Assembly (NCBI RefSeq): GCF_003316875.1
Contig: NZ_QMIL01000002.1
Span: 124,001 to 188,000, forward strand
DNA length: 64,000 nucleotides
Origin: Aliidiomarina celeris
GTDB lineage: Bacteria; Pseudomonadota; Gammaproteobacteria; Enterobacterales; Alteromonadaceae
Reading direction: 5' to 3'
The notes under the pieces are model-generated. The model searched no databases. It saw only the letters and a list, made by a program, of their open reading frames with translations, and had not been told where the DNA came from. Below are positions 53,397 to 61,162 of this stretch, piece after piece; positions within the stretch are counted from its first letter, which is position 1, and the number at the start of each line of letters is the position of its first letter. A program made the position numbers and the translations under genes.

Positions 53397-55883
53397 CTAG
53401 GCTTCTTTGTTGATATCTTTTAAACGCAGTGCGTTGGTGATTACAAATACACTCGACAAGGCCATAGCACCGGCAGCGAGCATGGGCGAAAGGAGCAGCC
53501 CCCAAATGGGGTAAAGCACACCGGCAGCGACAGGGATTAATAAAATATTGTAGGCAAACGCCCAAAACAGGTTCTGCTTTATATTGCGCATGGTTTTTTG
53601 GCTCAAAGCAATGGCGTGAGCAACGCTGGTGATATCGCTGCGCATCAGTACTACGTCGGCAGACTCAATGGCTACGTCGGTTCCCGAGCCAATAGCAATG
53701 CCCACATTAGCTTTGGCAAGCGCTGGGGCGTCGTTAATACCGTCGCCAACAAAAGCAACACAGCCATGCGCTTGCTGGAGCGCTTCAATTGCGTCTACTT
53801 TACCGTTTGGCATAACTTCCGCGACCACATGGTCAATACCCAACTGTTTGGCAATAGCGTGAGCGGTGTGTTTGGCATCGCCGGTAATCATGGCCACTTT
53901 TAAACCTAAACCATGCAGGGTTTGAATGGCAATTGCTGTGCTCTCGCGCACTTTGTCTGCAACAGTAATCAGCGCCTCTAACTGCCCGTTTACGGCAATA
54001 AAAAGGGGTGTTTCGCCTTCACTTGCAAAGTCGTCGGCGCTTTGCTCCAGGTTACCGAGCGCAATGCCACGACTTTGCATTAATCGTGCAGCGCCAATTA
54101 ACACCGTGTGTGCATTGACTTGCGCCTCTAAGCCCATGCCGCTGATTTGCTCGAAAGTGAGTGTCGGCTGCAGCTTGAGCTTTTGTGCTTTAGCCGCAGC
54201 CACCACCGCGCGAGCAATAGGATGTTCGGAATGCTCTTCGGCACTTGCAGCAAGGCTCAAAAGCTCGGTTTCGGGAAACTGTGCATGTGCAGCCCTTACC
54301 ACTCGGCGTAACGACGGCTTGCCCTCAGTAAGGGTGCCGGTTTTATCGAATGCAACCACTTTAATGTCGCGTAACTGCTGCAAGGCTTCGCCTTTGCGAA
54401 AGAGAATACCGTCGTTGGCGGCCCTTCCCGTACCCACCATAATAGAAACGGGTGTAGCCAGACCCATGGCACAAGGGCAGGCAATAATAAGTACCGCAAC
54501 GGCGTTTACCAATGCCATGGTTAACGCTGGCTCAGGCCCAAACATTAGCCAAACCAGTAGTGTAACAAGCGCCAAAGCAAGAACCACGGGAACAAACACA
54601 GCGGTAACTTTATCCACCAAATGCTGAACGGGTAAGCGGGCACCTTGTGCTCGCTCTACCAGCTGAATAATTTGCGCCAGTACTGTGTCTGCTCCAATTT
54701 TGTCAGCACGATAAAGCAGCGTGCCGTTGGTATTCAACGTGCCGCCAACCACCTTGTCGTTTATGGTTTTTCGCACAGGCATGGGTTCGCCAGTAAGCAT
54801 GGACTCGTCGAGGTGTGATTCACCTTCAATAACAACGCCGTCTACCGCAACACGCTCACCCGGCCGAACCTGAATAGTATCGCCAATTTCAATGTGGCTC
54901 AGGCTCACATCTTGAAAGCCGTTGTTAGATTTCACCCGCGCTGTTTTTACTTGCAAGCCCAGTAGTTTTTTAATGGCTTCGCCAGTGCGGCCTTTCGCGC
55001 GTGCCTCTAACAAGCGCCCTAACAAAATAAGCGTAACAATAACCGCTGCGGGCTCAAAATATACAAAGCGTGAAGCGCTGGGTAACCATTCAGGGAAAAA
55101 GAGTGCGACACAAGAATAAGCCCACGCCGCAAGAGTACCCATAGCAACTAAAGAGTTCATGTCTGGCGTGCCGCGGAAGAGCGCAGGTAATCCGACTTTA
55201 TAAAAGCGTAAGCCAGGGCCGAACATAACCAACGAGGTGAGTATGAATTGTAGGCCCCAATTCACTTCAAGGCTCATGCTACTTTCAACGAGTTGATGAA
55301 TAAGGGGAATAAAGTGACTCCCCATTTCAACAAAAAACACCGGCAGCGTTAGTGCAAACGCAAGCCAAAATGAGCGTTTCAGTTGCTGATACGCCTTTTG
55401 TTTAGTGTGTGCTTGGTCTTGCTGCTGGTATTCATGCACTTCTGCACTATAGCCGGCTTGTTTTACTGCTTGCAGCAAATCACGAATACGCACGTCGGCA
55501 CCTTGTGTGCTGGCAATAAACTCAACCCGGGCGGTTTCGTTGGCAAGGTTCACGCGCGCATCCAGTACGCCGGCAACCAACCGCAAAGCTTTTTCGACTT
55601 TGCCTACACAGCTGGCGCAGTGCATACCGTTGAGGCTGAGTTGAATCTCTTCCACCCGAGTGGGGTAGCCTGCTTTTTTAAGCTGTGCGGCCACGTTGGC
55701 AATAACACTATTGCTATTGGCGTTGTGCTGAAGCGTAATGTCGGCTTGCTCATTGGCAAGGTTAACCGCCGCTTCGGCAACCCCTTCAACCTGTTCGATG
55801 GCGCTTTGAGCACGCCTTACACATCCGGCGCAGCTGAGGCCGGTAACAGGAATATGCAAAGTGGCGTTGGCACGACTCGACAT
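53397..55883 (-). CDS. copA: Copper-exporting P-type ATPase
   Basis: 828 residues, inner membrane. Two N-terminal metal-binding domains (GLSCAGC and GMHCASC), eight membrane helices, the phosphatase loop LTGEPMPV, the ion-site motif CPCAMGLATP, DKTGTLTEG with the phosphorylated aspartate, SEHPIA, and GDGINDAPAL. This is the P1B-1 pattern of Cu(I) pumps. AGGAGC before the ATG. No CueR-type operator was recognised upstream. Followed by the EVE and gabD genes. Confidence 0.95.
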   Translation of the reverse strand: MSSRANATLHIPVTGLSCAGCVRRAQSAIEQVEGVAEAAVNLANEQADITLQHNANSNSVIANVAAQLKKAGYPTRVEEIQLSLNGMHCASCVGKVEKALRLVAGVLDARVNLANETARVEFIASTQGADVRIRDLLQAVKQAGYSAEVHEYQQQDQAHTKQKAYQQLKRSFWLAFALTLPVFFVEMGSHFIPLIHQLVESSMSLEVNWGLQFILTSLVMFGPGLRFYKVGLPALFRGTPDMNSLVAMGTLAAWAYSCVALFFPEWLPSASRFVYFEPAAVIVTLILLGRLLEARAKGRTGEAIKKLLGLQVKTARVKSNNGFQDVSLSHIEIGDTIQVRPGERVAVDGVVIEGESHLDESMLTGEPMPVRKTINDKVVGGTLNTNGTLLYRADKIGADTVLAQIIQLVERAQGARLPVQHLVDKVTAVFVPVVLALALVTLLVWLMFGPEPALTMALVNAVAVLIIACPCAMGLATPVSIMVGTGRAANDGILFRKGEALQQLRDIKVVAFDKTGTLTEGKPSLRRVVRAAHAQFPETELLSLAASAEEHSEHPIARAVVAAAKAQKLKLQPTLTFEQISGMGLEAQVNAHTVLIGAARLMQSRGIALGNLEQSADDFASEGETPLFIAVNGQLEALITVADKVRESTAIAIQTLHGLGLKVAMITGDAKHTAHAIAKQLGIDHVVAEVMPNGKVDAIEALQQAHGCVAFVGDGINDAPALAKANVGIAIGSGTDVAIESADVVLMRSDITSVAHAIALSQKTMRNIKQNLFWAFAYNILLIPVAAGVLYPIWGLLLSPMLAAGAMALSSVFVITNALRLKDINKEA

Positions 55884-55962
55884 GGGGAAGCTCCTTTAAA
55901 TTAGTAATGCATGATATTGTACAGCTTCTGTCGGAATTTTCAGATTTTGCAAGAGGCCAACC

Positions 55963-56311
55963 ATGAACCCTTGGGACGAACGATACAATAAAGCTGAATA
56001 CCATTATGGCACAGAGTCAAATGACTTTTTGCGTGCCCATGCCGAAAGCCTGCTTACAGGCAAAGGAAATAGGGTGTTGTGCCTTGCAACCTGGCGGTTG
56101 GCTGTTGGTGGAATGCTACAACGAGCAGCAATTAGGGCGGGGCACTGGCGGGCCGCCGACCGCAGAACTCATGGTTAGCCTGCATGAACTCGAGCAGGCG
56201 TTTAGCGGCTTTCAGATGCTTCATGCCGAAAATACGGTGCGCAGTATTGTGGAAGGCTCGGGGCATAACGGCGAGGGCGCCGTATGCCAATTTATCGCCC
56301 GAAAGCTGTGA
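55963..56311 (+). pseudogene. SAM-dependent methyltransferase, internal deletion and frameshift
   Basis: Remains of a class I methyltransferase (TehB-like, normally about 200 residues). The first frame starts MNPWDERYNKAEYHYGTE and reaches RVLCLA near 56085, where the SAM-binding strand begins; the family's next 80 or so residues are missing. From there the other frame reads LQPGGWLLVECYNEQQLG, then TGGPPTAELMVSL and ends GAVCQFIARKL at 56311. The junction lies in TTGCA (about 56087-56092). It is divergent from copA and should be inactive. Confidence 0.85.
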
Positions 56312-56325
56312 ATCCTTTTCAGGAA

Positions 56326-56715
56326 TTACTGCTCAGGAATAAGTACGCGAATGGCCTGCAAATAGCGAGCACCTGCACTTTTCACTTTGTCGTAGGCCAT
56401 TCGTTCAGACCCCACATGTGTTTCCTCAAGGTCGTCTGCAATATCTTCAAGCTCAATGGTGAGCCGCTCAAGTGCATTTTCGAGTGTGTAAGTGAGTTCG
56501 TGAATTTCACCTAAATCTTCGGCGCTCAGCTCACCGCTTAATAGTGTGGCAAGTTGGGCATTGGCACTGTGCAGGTTTTGCACGGCGATCTCGAGGGTAG
56601 GCGAAGCCTCTCCACGGTAGTGGCTGATGCGGTCGTCTGCATGTGTTGCGAGCGAGGTTAAGCTGATCAACGCTACTGCAATAAGCGACAACTGAAAGTG
56701 TCTAAATGTGTTCAT
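56326..56715 (-). CDS. DUF6746 family secreted protein
   Basis: 129 residues. A signal peptide ends near LATHAD (about 26), then a helical periplasmic domain with HYRGEASPTLEIAV, the conserved IHELTYTLENALERL and a helical end. Family function unknown. AAGGAAG precedes the ATG; a good sigma-70 promoter with a Fur-like box lies about 90 bases upstream. Confidence 0.85.
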   Translation of the reverse strand: MNTFRHFQLSLIAVALISLTSLATHADDRISHYRGEASPTLEIAVQNLHSANAQLATLLSGELSAEDLGEIHELTYTLENALERLTIELEDIADDLEETHVGSERMAYDKVKSAGARYLQAIRVLIPEQ

Positions 56716-56793
56716 TATGCTTCCTTTGGGTTCGTGAGCCTTTTATTCAAAAGCTATGTTTCAAAAACAGGGTTGCGGCAATGCGTTTTCATT

Positions 56794-56834
56794 CTAAATG
56801 AAAACTATTATCCTTTAATCATGTTCAGAGTCAA
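56794..56834 (-). promoter_or_regulatory. Promoter with Fur-like box before the DUF6746 gene
   Basis: On the minus strand TTGACT (56834-56829), 16-base spacer, GATAAT (56812-56807). Over the -10 lies GATAATAGTTTTCATTTAG, matching 12 of 19 positions of the Fur consensus, and 56785-56805 is a 9+3+9 inverted repeat with arms GTTTTCATT and AATGAAAAC. Confidence 0.45.
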
Positions 56835-56838
56835 TTCG

Positions 56839-58122
56839 CTAAATTTTTACGTTAAGCCCCCAATCTTTCTTCGCTTGTACGGCCAGTTGCTCCCTAAACT
56901 GAGGTGCGGCGATTCCTACCAGCGCTTGCGCGCGTTCTTGCATGGAACGAGCGCGTAAGTTGGCAACGCCATATTCAGTAACAATGTAATGCACGTGAGC
57001 TCGGGTAGTCACCACGCCGGCGCCGGGATTGAGCAAGCTGGTAATACGCGAGACCGAACCGCCTGCTGCAGTGGCGGGCAGGGCAATAATCGAGCGGCCG
57101 CCCTCAGAAAGTGCAGCACCGCGAACGAAGTCCATTTGCCCGCCGACACCCGAATAAATTTGCGTACCAATGGAGTCGGCACACACTTGACCACTTAAGT
57201 CGACCTGTAAGGCGCTATTAATAGATACCGTTTGTGGATTTTTGCGAATTACCGAGGTGTCGTTGGTGTATTCCACATCTAAAAACGCAACTTCTGGGTT
57301 GTCATCCACAAAGTCGTAGAGCGCTTGCGAGCCCATAGCGAAAGTGGTGACAATACGGCCGCGGTGCTTGCGCTTGTATGCGTTGGTAATAACGCCACTT
57401 TGTACCAAAGGCAAAATGCCGTCGGAAAACATTTCCGTATGAATGCCTAAATCTTTGTGGTTGCCAAGACAGGCAAGGGTGGCATCAGGAATGGCGCCAA
57501 TGCCCATTTGTAGGCAGTCACGGTCGCCAATTAAACTGGCAACCTGCTCACCAATAGTGCGTGTAATTTCATTTTGCTTTGGCGCACCGTGCAAGCACAT
57601 GGGCGCTTCATGAATAACATAGCGGTCGATATCACGAATATGAATGTTGGTGTCGCCATGGGTTCTTGGCATGCGCGGGTTGATCCATGCAATAACTTTT
57701 TTCGCCATTTGTACGGCTGCTCGGGTCGCCTCAACCGAAACGCCGAGGCTACACCAGCCGTGCGCGTCGGGTGGCGAAACTTGAACAATAACGGCGTCAA
57801 CCGGTTGCTCACCACTGCGAAACATTTTCGGAATTTCAGACAAAAACGCCGGCACGTAGTCGGCCAAGCCGTTCTGTACTGCGCTACGCGTGGAGCGTCC
57901 AACAAAGAATGCGCGCTGCCGAATATGCTTTGCTAACTCAGGTGTATTTAAGCACTCGCTTCCTTCCGTGTGCAGTTGCATAAGGGTGAGATTCTTTCGG
58001 TGCGGGGCAAGCTCAACCAAACCTTCCAATAAAAACCGCGGGGTTGCCGCCATGGAATGACACCAAATTAAGTCGTTGTCTTGAATAATATCAAGCGCTT
58101 CGAGCGCACTGGCACACTGCAT
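56839..58122 (-). CDS. Acetyl-CoA hydrolase/CoA-transferase family protein
   Basis: 427 residues of the class I CoA-transferase group that includes 4-hydroxybutyrate CoA-transferase. The catalytic glutamate is in IHTEMFSDG; other marks are LQMGIGAIPDA, GGQMDFVRGAA and the ending VTEYGVANLRARS. AAGGA precedes the ATG. Acceptor acid not known; a link with the gabD gene (4-carbon acid metabolism) is possible but not in one operon. Confidence 0.88.
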   Translation of the reverse strand: MQCASALEALDIIQDNDLIWCHSMAATPRFLLEGLVELAPHRKNLTLMQLHTEGSECLNTPELAKHIRQRAFFVGRSTRSAVQNGLADYVPAFLSEIPKMFRSGEQPVDAVIVQVSPPDAHGWCSLGVSVEATRAAVQMAKKVIAWINPRMPRTHGDTNIHIRDIDRYVIHEAPMCLHGAPKQNEITRTIGEQVASLIGDRDCLQMGIGAIPDATLACLGNHKDLGIHTEMFSDGILPLVQSGVITNAYKRKHRGRIVTTFAMGSQALYDFVDDNPEVAFLDVEYTNDTSVIRKNPQTVSINSALQVDLSGQVCADSIGTQIYSGVGGQMDFVRGAALSEGGRSIIALPATAAGGSVSRITSLLNPGAGVVTTRAHVHYIVTEYGVANLRARSMQERAQALVGIAAPQFREQLAVQAKKDWGLNVKI

Positions 58123-58163
58123 TAAAAATCCTTATCGAGAAAAACGATTAAAACAATCTGTTG

Positions 58164-58186
58164 CTTATAGTTCCAAAAGTTATAAG
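58164..58186. promoter_or_regulatory. Palindrome between CoA-transferase and peroxiredoxin genes
   Basis: CTTATA (58164-58169) and TATAAG (58181-58186) flank an 11-base centre, in the 127-bp divergent control region. It could be an operator; it does not fit an OxyR site well. Confidence 0.25.
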
Positions 58187-58249
58187 CTTATGCCATATTA
58201 GCAGTCGCTAATCAAAGGGCGCAAGCCTAAACACTCTTGGAGACGAAAA

Positions 58250-58891
58250 ATGACTGACGTAACTGTAACATTCCCACAATTGAACCAACCAGCACCTGAG
58301 TTTACCGCGAAAACAACTCATGGTGTAAAATCACTGTCTGACTACAAAGGTAAATGGGTTGTTTTATTTTCTCACCCGGCTGACTTTACCCCTGTATGTA
58401 CCACTGAGTTTTCTGCCTTTGCGACACGCCAAGAGCAATTCGCTGAATTAAATTGTGAGTTATTAGGCTTGTCGATTGACAGTGTGCACTCACATATTGC
58501 GTGGGCGCGTAACATTGAGCAAAACTTTGGGGTGAAAATTGGCTTCCCAATTATTGCCGACTTGTCCATGGAAGTTGCTCACAAATATGGCATGATTCAA
58601 CCGGGAGCAAGCGACACTTCAGCAGTTCGCGCTACCTTTATTATCGACCCTGAAGGCGTGTTACGTGCCATGGTTTATTACCCAATGAGCAACGGCCGTA
58701 GCGTAGACGAGTTCCTTCGTGTGCTGAAAGCGTTACAAACCAGCGACACCCATAAAGTGGCAACTCCAGAAAATTGGCAGCCAGGCGACGACGTTATTGT
58801 TCCACCACCAGCCACTATGGACGAAGCCGCTGCCCGTGAAGGCCAAGGCTACCAGTACACCGATTGGTACTTTAGCAAGAAAAGCCTGTAA
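58250..58891 (+). CDS. 1-Cys peroxiredoxin (Prx6-type)
   Basis: 213-residue thiol peroxidase that reduces hydrogen peroxide and organic peroxides. The peroxidatic cysteine is in PADFTPVCTTEF (about 50); no resolving cysteine is seen at the C-terminal end, and the ending QGYQYTDWYFSKKSL is that of the Prx6 group. A second cysteine (LNCELLG) is not a resolving one by position. GGAGA precedes the ATG. Followed after 66 bases by the persulfide dioxygenase. Confidence 0.92.
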   Translation: MTDVTVTFPQLNQPAPEFTAKTTHGVKSLSDYKGKWVVLFSHPADFTPVCTTEFSAFATRQEQFAELNCELLGLSIDSVHSHIAWARNIEQNFGVKIGFPIIADLSMEVAHKYGMIQPGASDTSAVRATFIIDPEGVLRAMVYYPMSNGRSVDEFLRVLKALQTSDTHKVATPENWQPGDDVIVPPPATMDEAAAREGQGYQYTDWYFSKKSL

Positions 58892-58957
58892 GTAGGTTTA
58901 GGCCATATAGTGATCATGGGTGGGCAATATTGTGCTCACCCGCATTCAGGAGGCGTT

Positions 58958-59827
58958 ATGACACAGCAGTTTACCGTAAAAGCTTTTCTCGATAGCGACA
59001 GCGAAACCTTTAGCTACGTTGTGGCTGATCCCACCACTGCGAAGGCGGTGATTATCGATCCGGTACTGGATTTCGATTACAAGTCAGGTCGCACGAAAAC
59101 AGACAGTGCAGAACAAATTCTCGCCTATGTAACCGAACAAAAGCTTAATGTGGAGTGGGTGTTAGAAACCCATGCCCATGCTGATCACCTTTCGGCCGCA
59201 CCGTTTTTTCGTGAAAAACTCGGCGCAAAAGTGGGTATTGGTGTTGAAATTAAACAAGTGCAAAACATCTTTAAAAAGGTGTTTAACTTAGAAAAAGAAT
59301 TTTTGCCCAATGGCGCACAGTTCGATCGGCTGTTTGACGACGGCGATGTGCTTATGGTTGGCAATTTAAACATTCGGGTACTGCATACGCCGGGGCACAC
59401 GCCAGCAGACTTGGCTTACATTATTAATGAACAAGCCGCTTTTGTTGGCGACACCTTATTTATGCCCGACGTTGGCACCGCGCGCTGTGACTTCCCTGGT
59501 GGCAGTGCAAAAACCTTGTATCAATCGATTCATAAGCTCTTGGCATTGCCTGCAGAAACCAAAATTTATGTGTGCCACGACTACCCCACCGAAGGTCGTG
59601 AGCATGAATATGAAACTACGGTCGCGGCACAAAAGGCAAATAATATTCATGTAGGAGGTGGCACCTCTGAGGCCGACTTTGTTGCGCGTCGTGAAGCACG
59701 AGACGCAACGCTCGAAATGCCGCGCCTTATATTGCCGTCTATTCAGGTGAATATTCGTGCAGGGCACATGCCGCCCGCCGACGAAACGGGCACTGTGTAT
59801 TTGAAGGTGCCGATTAATCAGTTGTAA
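58958..59827 (+). CDS. Persulfide dioxygenase-like metallo-beta-lactamase protein (Blh/ETHE1 type)
   Basis: 289 residues. Metal site: THAHADHLSA (HxHxDH), HTPGHTPAD and FVGDTLFMPDVGTARCDFPGG; the last is typical of the Blh/ETHE1 group that oxidises glutathione persulfide to sulfite with O2. The start at 58958 has CAGGAGG six bases upstream; an open extension to 58910 is rejected. Its stop lies in the loop of an inverted repeat (59819-59833). Followed by a TauE/SafE exporter and a rhodanese. Confidence 0.9.
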   Translation: MTQQFTVKAFLDSDSETFSYVVADPTTAKAVIIDPVLDFDYKSGRTKTDSAEQILAYVTEQKLNVEWVLETHAHADHLSAAPFFREKLGAKVGIGVEIKQVQNIFKKVFNLEKEFLPNGAQFDRLFDDGDVLMVGNLNIRVLHTPGHTPADLAYIINEQAAFVGDTLFMPDVGTARCDFPGGSAKTLYQSIHKLLALPAETKIYVCHDYPTEGREHEYETTVAAQKANNIHVGGGTSEADFVARREARDATLEMPRLILPSIQVNIRAGHMPPADETGTVYLKVPINQL

Positions 59828-59833
59828 CAACTG
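59819..59833. repeat. Inverted repeat with the dioxygenase stop codon as loop
   Basis: CAGTTG, TAA, CAACTG: perfect 6-bp arms around the stop codon, without a T tail. The same design as at polA (8057-8075). Confidence 0.7.
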
Positions 59834-59921
59834 AGGTACGCAGTTGAACTTTCGATAAGTTTTTATTGTGTTTTGACAGCATGAGGCGACGCACAACGCG
59901 CCGAAAAATAAAGGAACGACC

Positions 59922-60683
59922 ATGATCAATGCAGTAATCGGTGCCATTCTGATTGGGCTTAGCCTTGGTGTATTTGGTTCGGGCGGCTCAATTTTAACGG
60001 TTCCGGTATTAATGTACCTTGTGAATATGCCCGCTGACATGGCTATCGCATCATCGCTATTAGTGGTTGCGGGCATTAGCTTGTTCGGTGCCAGCTTGCA
60101 CATCCGTAAACGGCTTATTTCTTGGCCGCATGTATTGTTATTTGGTGTGCCTGGCATGCTGGGAACCTATGGCGGTGCTTGGGCTGGAGCTTATATCGAC
60201 CCGCGTTGGCAACTCTTGGTGTTTGTGGTGCTGATGCTCATTGCTGCAGTGCTGATGTGGCGGAACAAGCCAGTCGATGCGCCGGTAACCGACTTACCAA
60301 AGAAAATTCAGGTTGGTCGAGTTATCGCAGACGGTCTCCTTGTTGGTGCTATTACTGGTTTTGTGGGCGTCGGCGGCGGCTTTCTCATTGTTCCCGCGTT
60401 GGTTTTACTGGGCGGTTTGGCACTGCCGTTAGCCATTGGTACGAGCTTGTTTATTATCGCCATGAAGTCGGTGGTGGGATTTGCCAAATACTACCAAGTG
60501 CTAAGCGCGCTTGATCAGAGCTTCAATTGGCCTGTACTCGCAATCATGATTCTCGGCGGGGTTTTGGGTAGCGGGCTCGGCGTCTATATCGGTACCCGGT
60601 TACCGAAGCAAAAATTGCAAAAAGGCTTCTCCGTATTTCTGGTGATTATGGGTGTATTTGTGTTGGTTCGCTCGGTGTTGTAA
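59922..60683 (+). CDS. TauE/SafE-family sulfite or thiosulfate exporter
   Basis: 253 residues with eight membrane helices in two halves, each starting with a glycine-rich block: LGVFGSGGSILTVP and ITGFVGVGGGFLIVP, the family signature. Placed after the persulfide dioxygenase it is likely to export its sulfite. AAGGAAC before the ATG. Confidence 0.9.
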   Translation: MINAVIGAILIGLSLGVFGSGGSILTVPVLMYLVNMPADMAIASSLLVVAGISLFGASLHIRKRLISWPHVLLFGVPGMLGTYGGAWAGAYIDPRWQLLVFVVLMLIAAVLMWRNKPVDAPVTDLPKKIQVGRVIADGLLVGAITGFVGVGGGFLIVPALVLLGGLALPLAIGTSLFIIAMKSVVGFAKYYQVLSALDQSFNWPVLAIMILGGVLGSGLGVYIGTRLPKQKLQKGFSVFLVIMGVFVLVRSVL

Positions 60684-60719
60684 CTCGGTTTAGGGAAATG
60701 GCTTAAAGGAGAGTATTGA

Positions 60720-61118
60720 ATGGTTAAGAATTCAAATGAAATTGTAGCGCAAGCAAAAACGCGTATTAGCGAAGTGAGCGTGCAGGAACTTGCACAGGTG
60801 ATGGAAAATCATCACAGCATTGTAATTGACGTGCGTGAACCCGACGAGTTTGCAGCAGGGTTTATTGACCGCAGCGTAAACTACCCGCGTGGCGTGTTAG
60901 AAATGCGCATTCACCAACATCCACAGGTGAGTAGCCATTGCGACACAAATGCCGCGTTAAACGAGCTGGCAAATCAGCCCGTGTATTTGATTTGCCGCTC
61001 TGGAGCGCGTTCGGCGCTCGCCGCCGATGCCTTGCAAAACATGGGCTTTACCCAAGTATTTTCTGTAGCGGGCGGTTTTAACGCTTGGAAAGAAGCCGGC
61101 TATCCTGTTGAGGTCTAG
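60720..61118 (+). CDS. Single-domain rhodanese
   Basis: 132-residue sulfurtransferase. Active loop CRSGARS with the catalytic cysteine (about 93); start of the domain VIDVREPDEFAAGFI, end FNAWKEAGYPV. Likely moves sulfane sulfur between glutathione persulfide, thiosulfate and cyanide or sulfite. AAAGGAGA upstream; 36 bases behind the exporter and probably the last gene of the sulfur set. Confidence 0.92.
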   Translation: MVKNSNEIVAQAKTRISEVSVQELAQVMENHHSIVIDVREPDEFAAGFIDRSVNYPRGVLEMRIHQHPQVSSHCDTNAALNELANQPVYLICRSGARSALAADALQNMGFTQVFSVAGGFNAWKEAGYPVEV

Positions 61119-61132
61119 TTCACAGTACTTTG

Positions 61133-61160
61133 TTCTGAGTTCTGAGTTCTGAGTTCTGAG
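61133..61160. repeat. Four tandem copies of TTCTGAG
   Basis: Exact 7-bp unit repeated four times without gaps in the 44-bp space between the convergent rhodanese and amidase genes, ending two bases before the amidase stop codon. Confidence 0.95.
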
Positions 61161-61162
61161 TT

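Noticed and set aside
55884-55962. CueR operator before copA
   Set aside because: No match to the MerR-type inverted repeat with 19-base promoter spacing was found.
58160-58190. OxyR site before the peroxiredoxin gene
   Set aside because: Only ATAG and part of the spacing fit; recorded as a plain palindrome.
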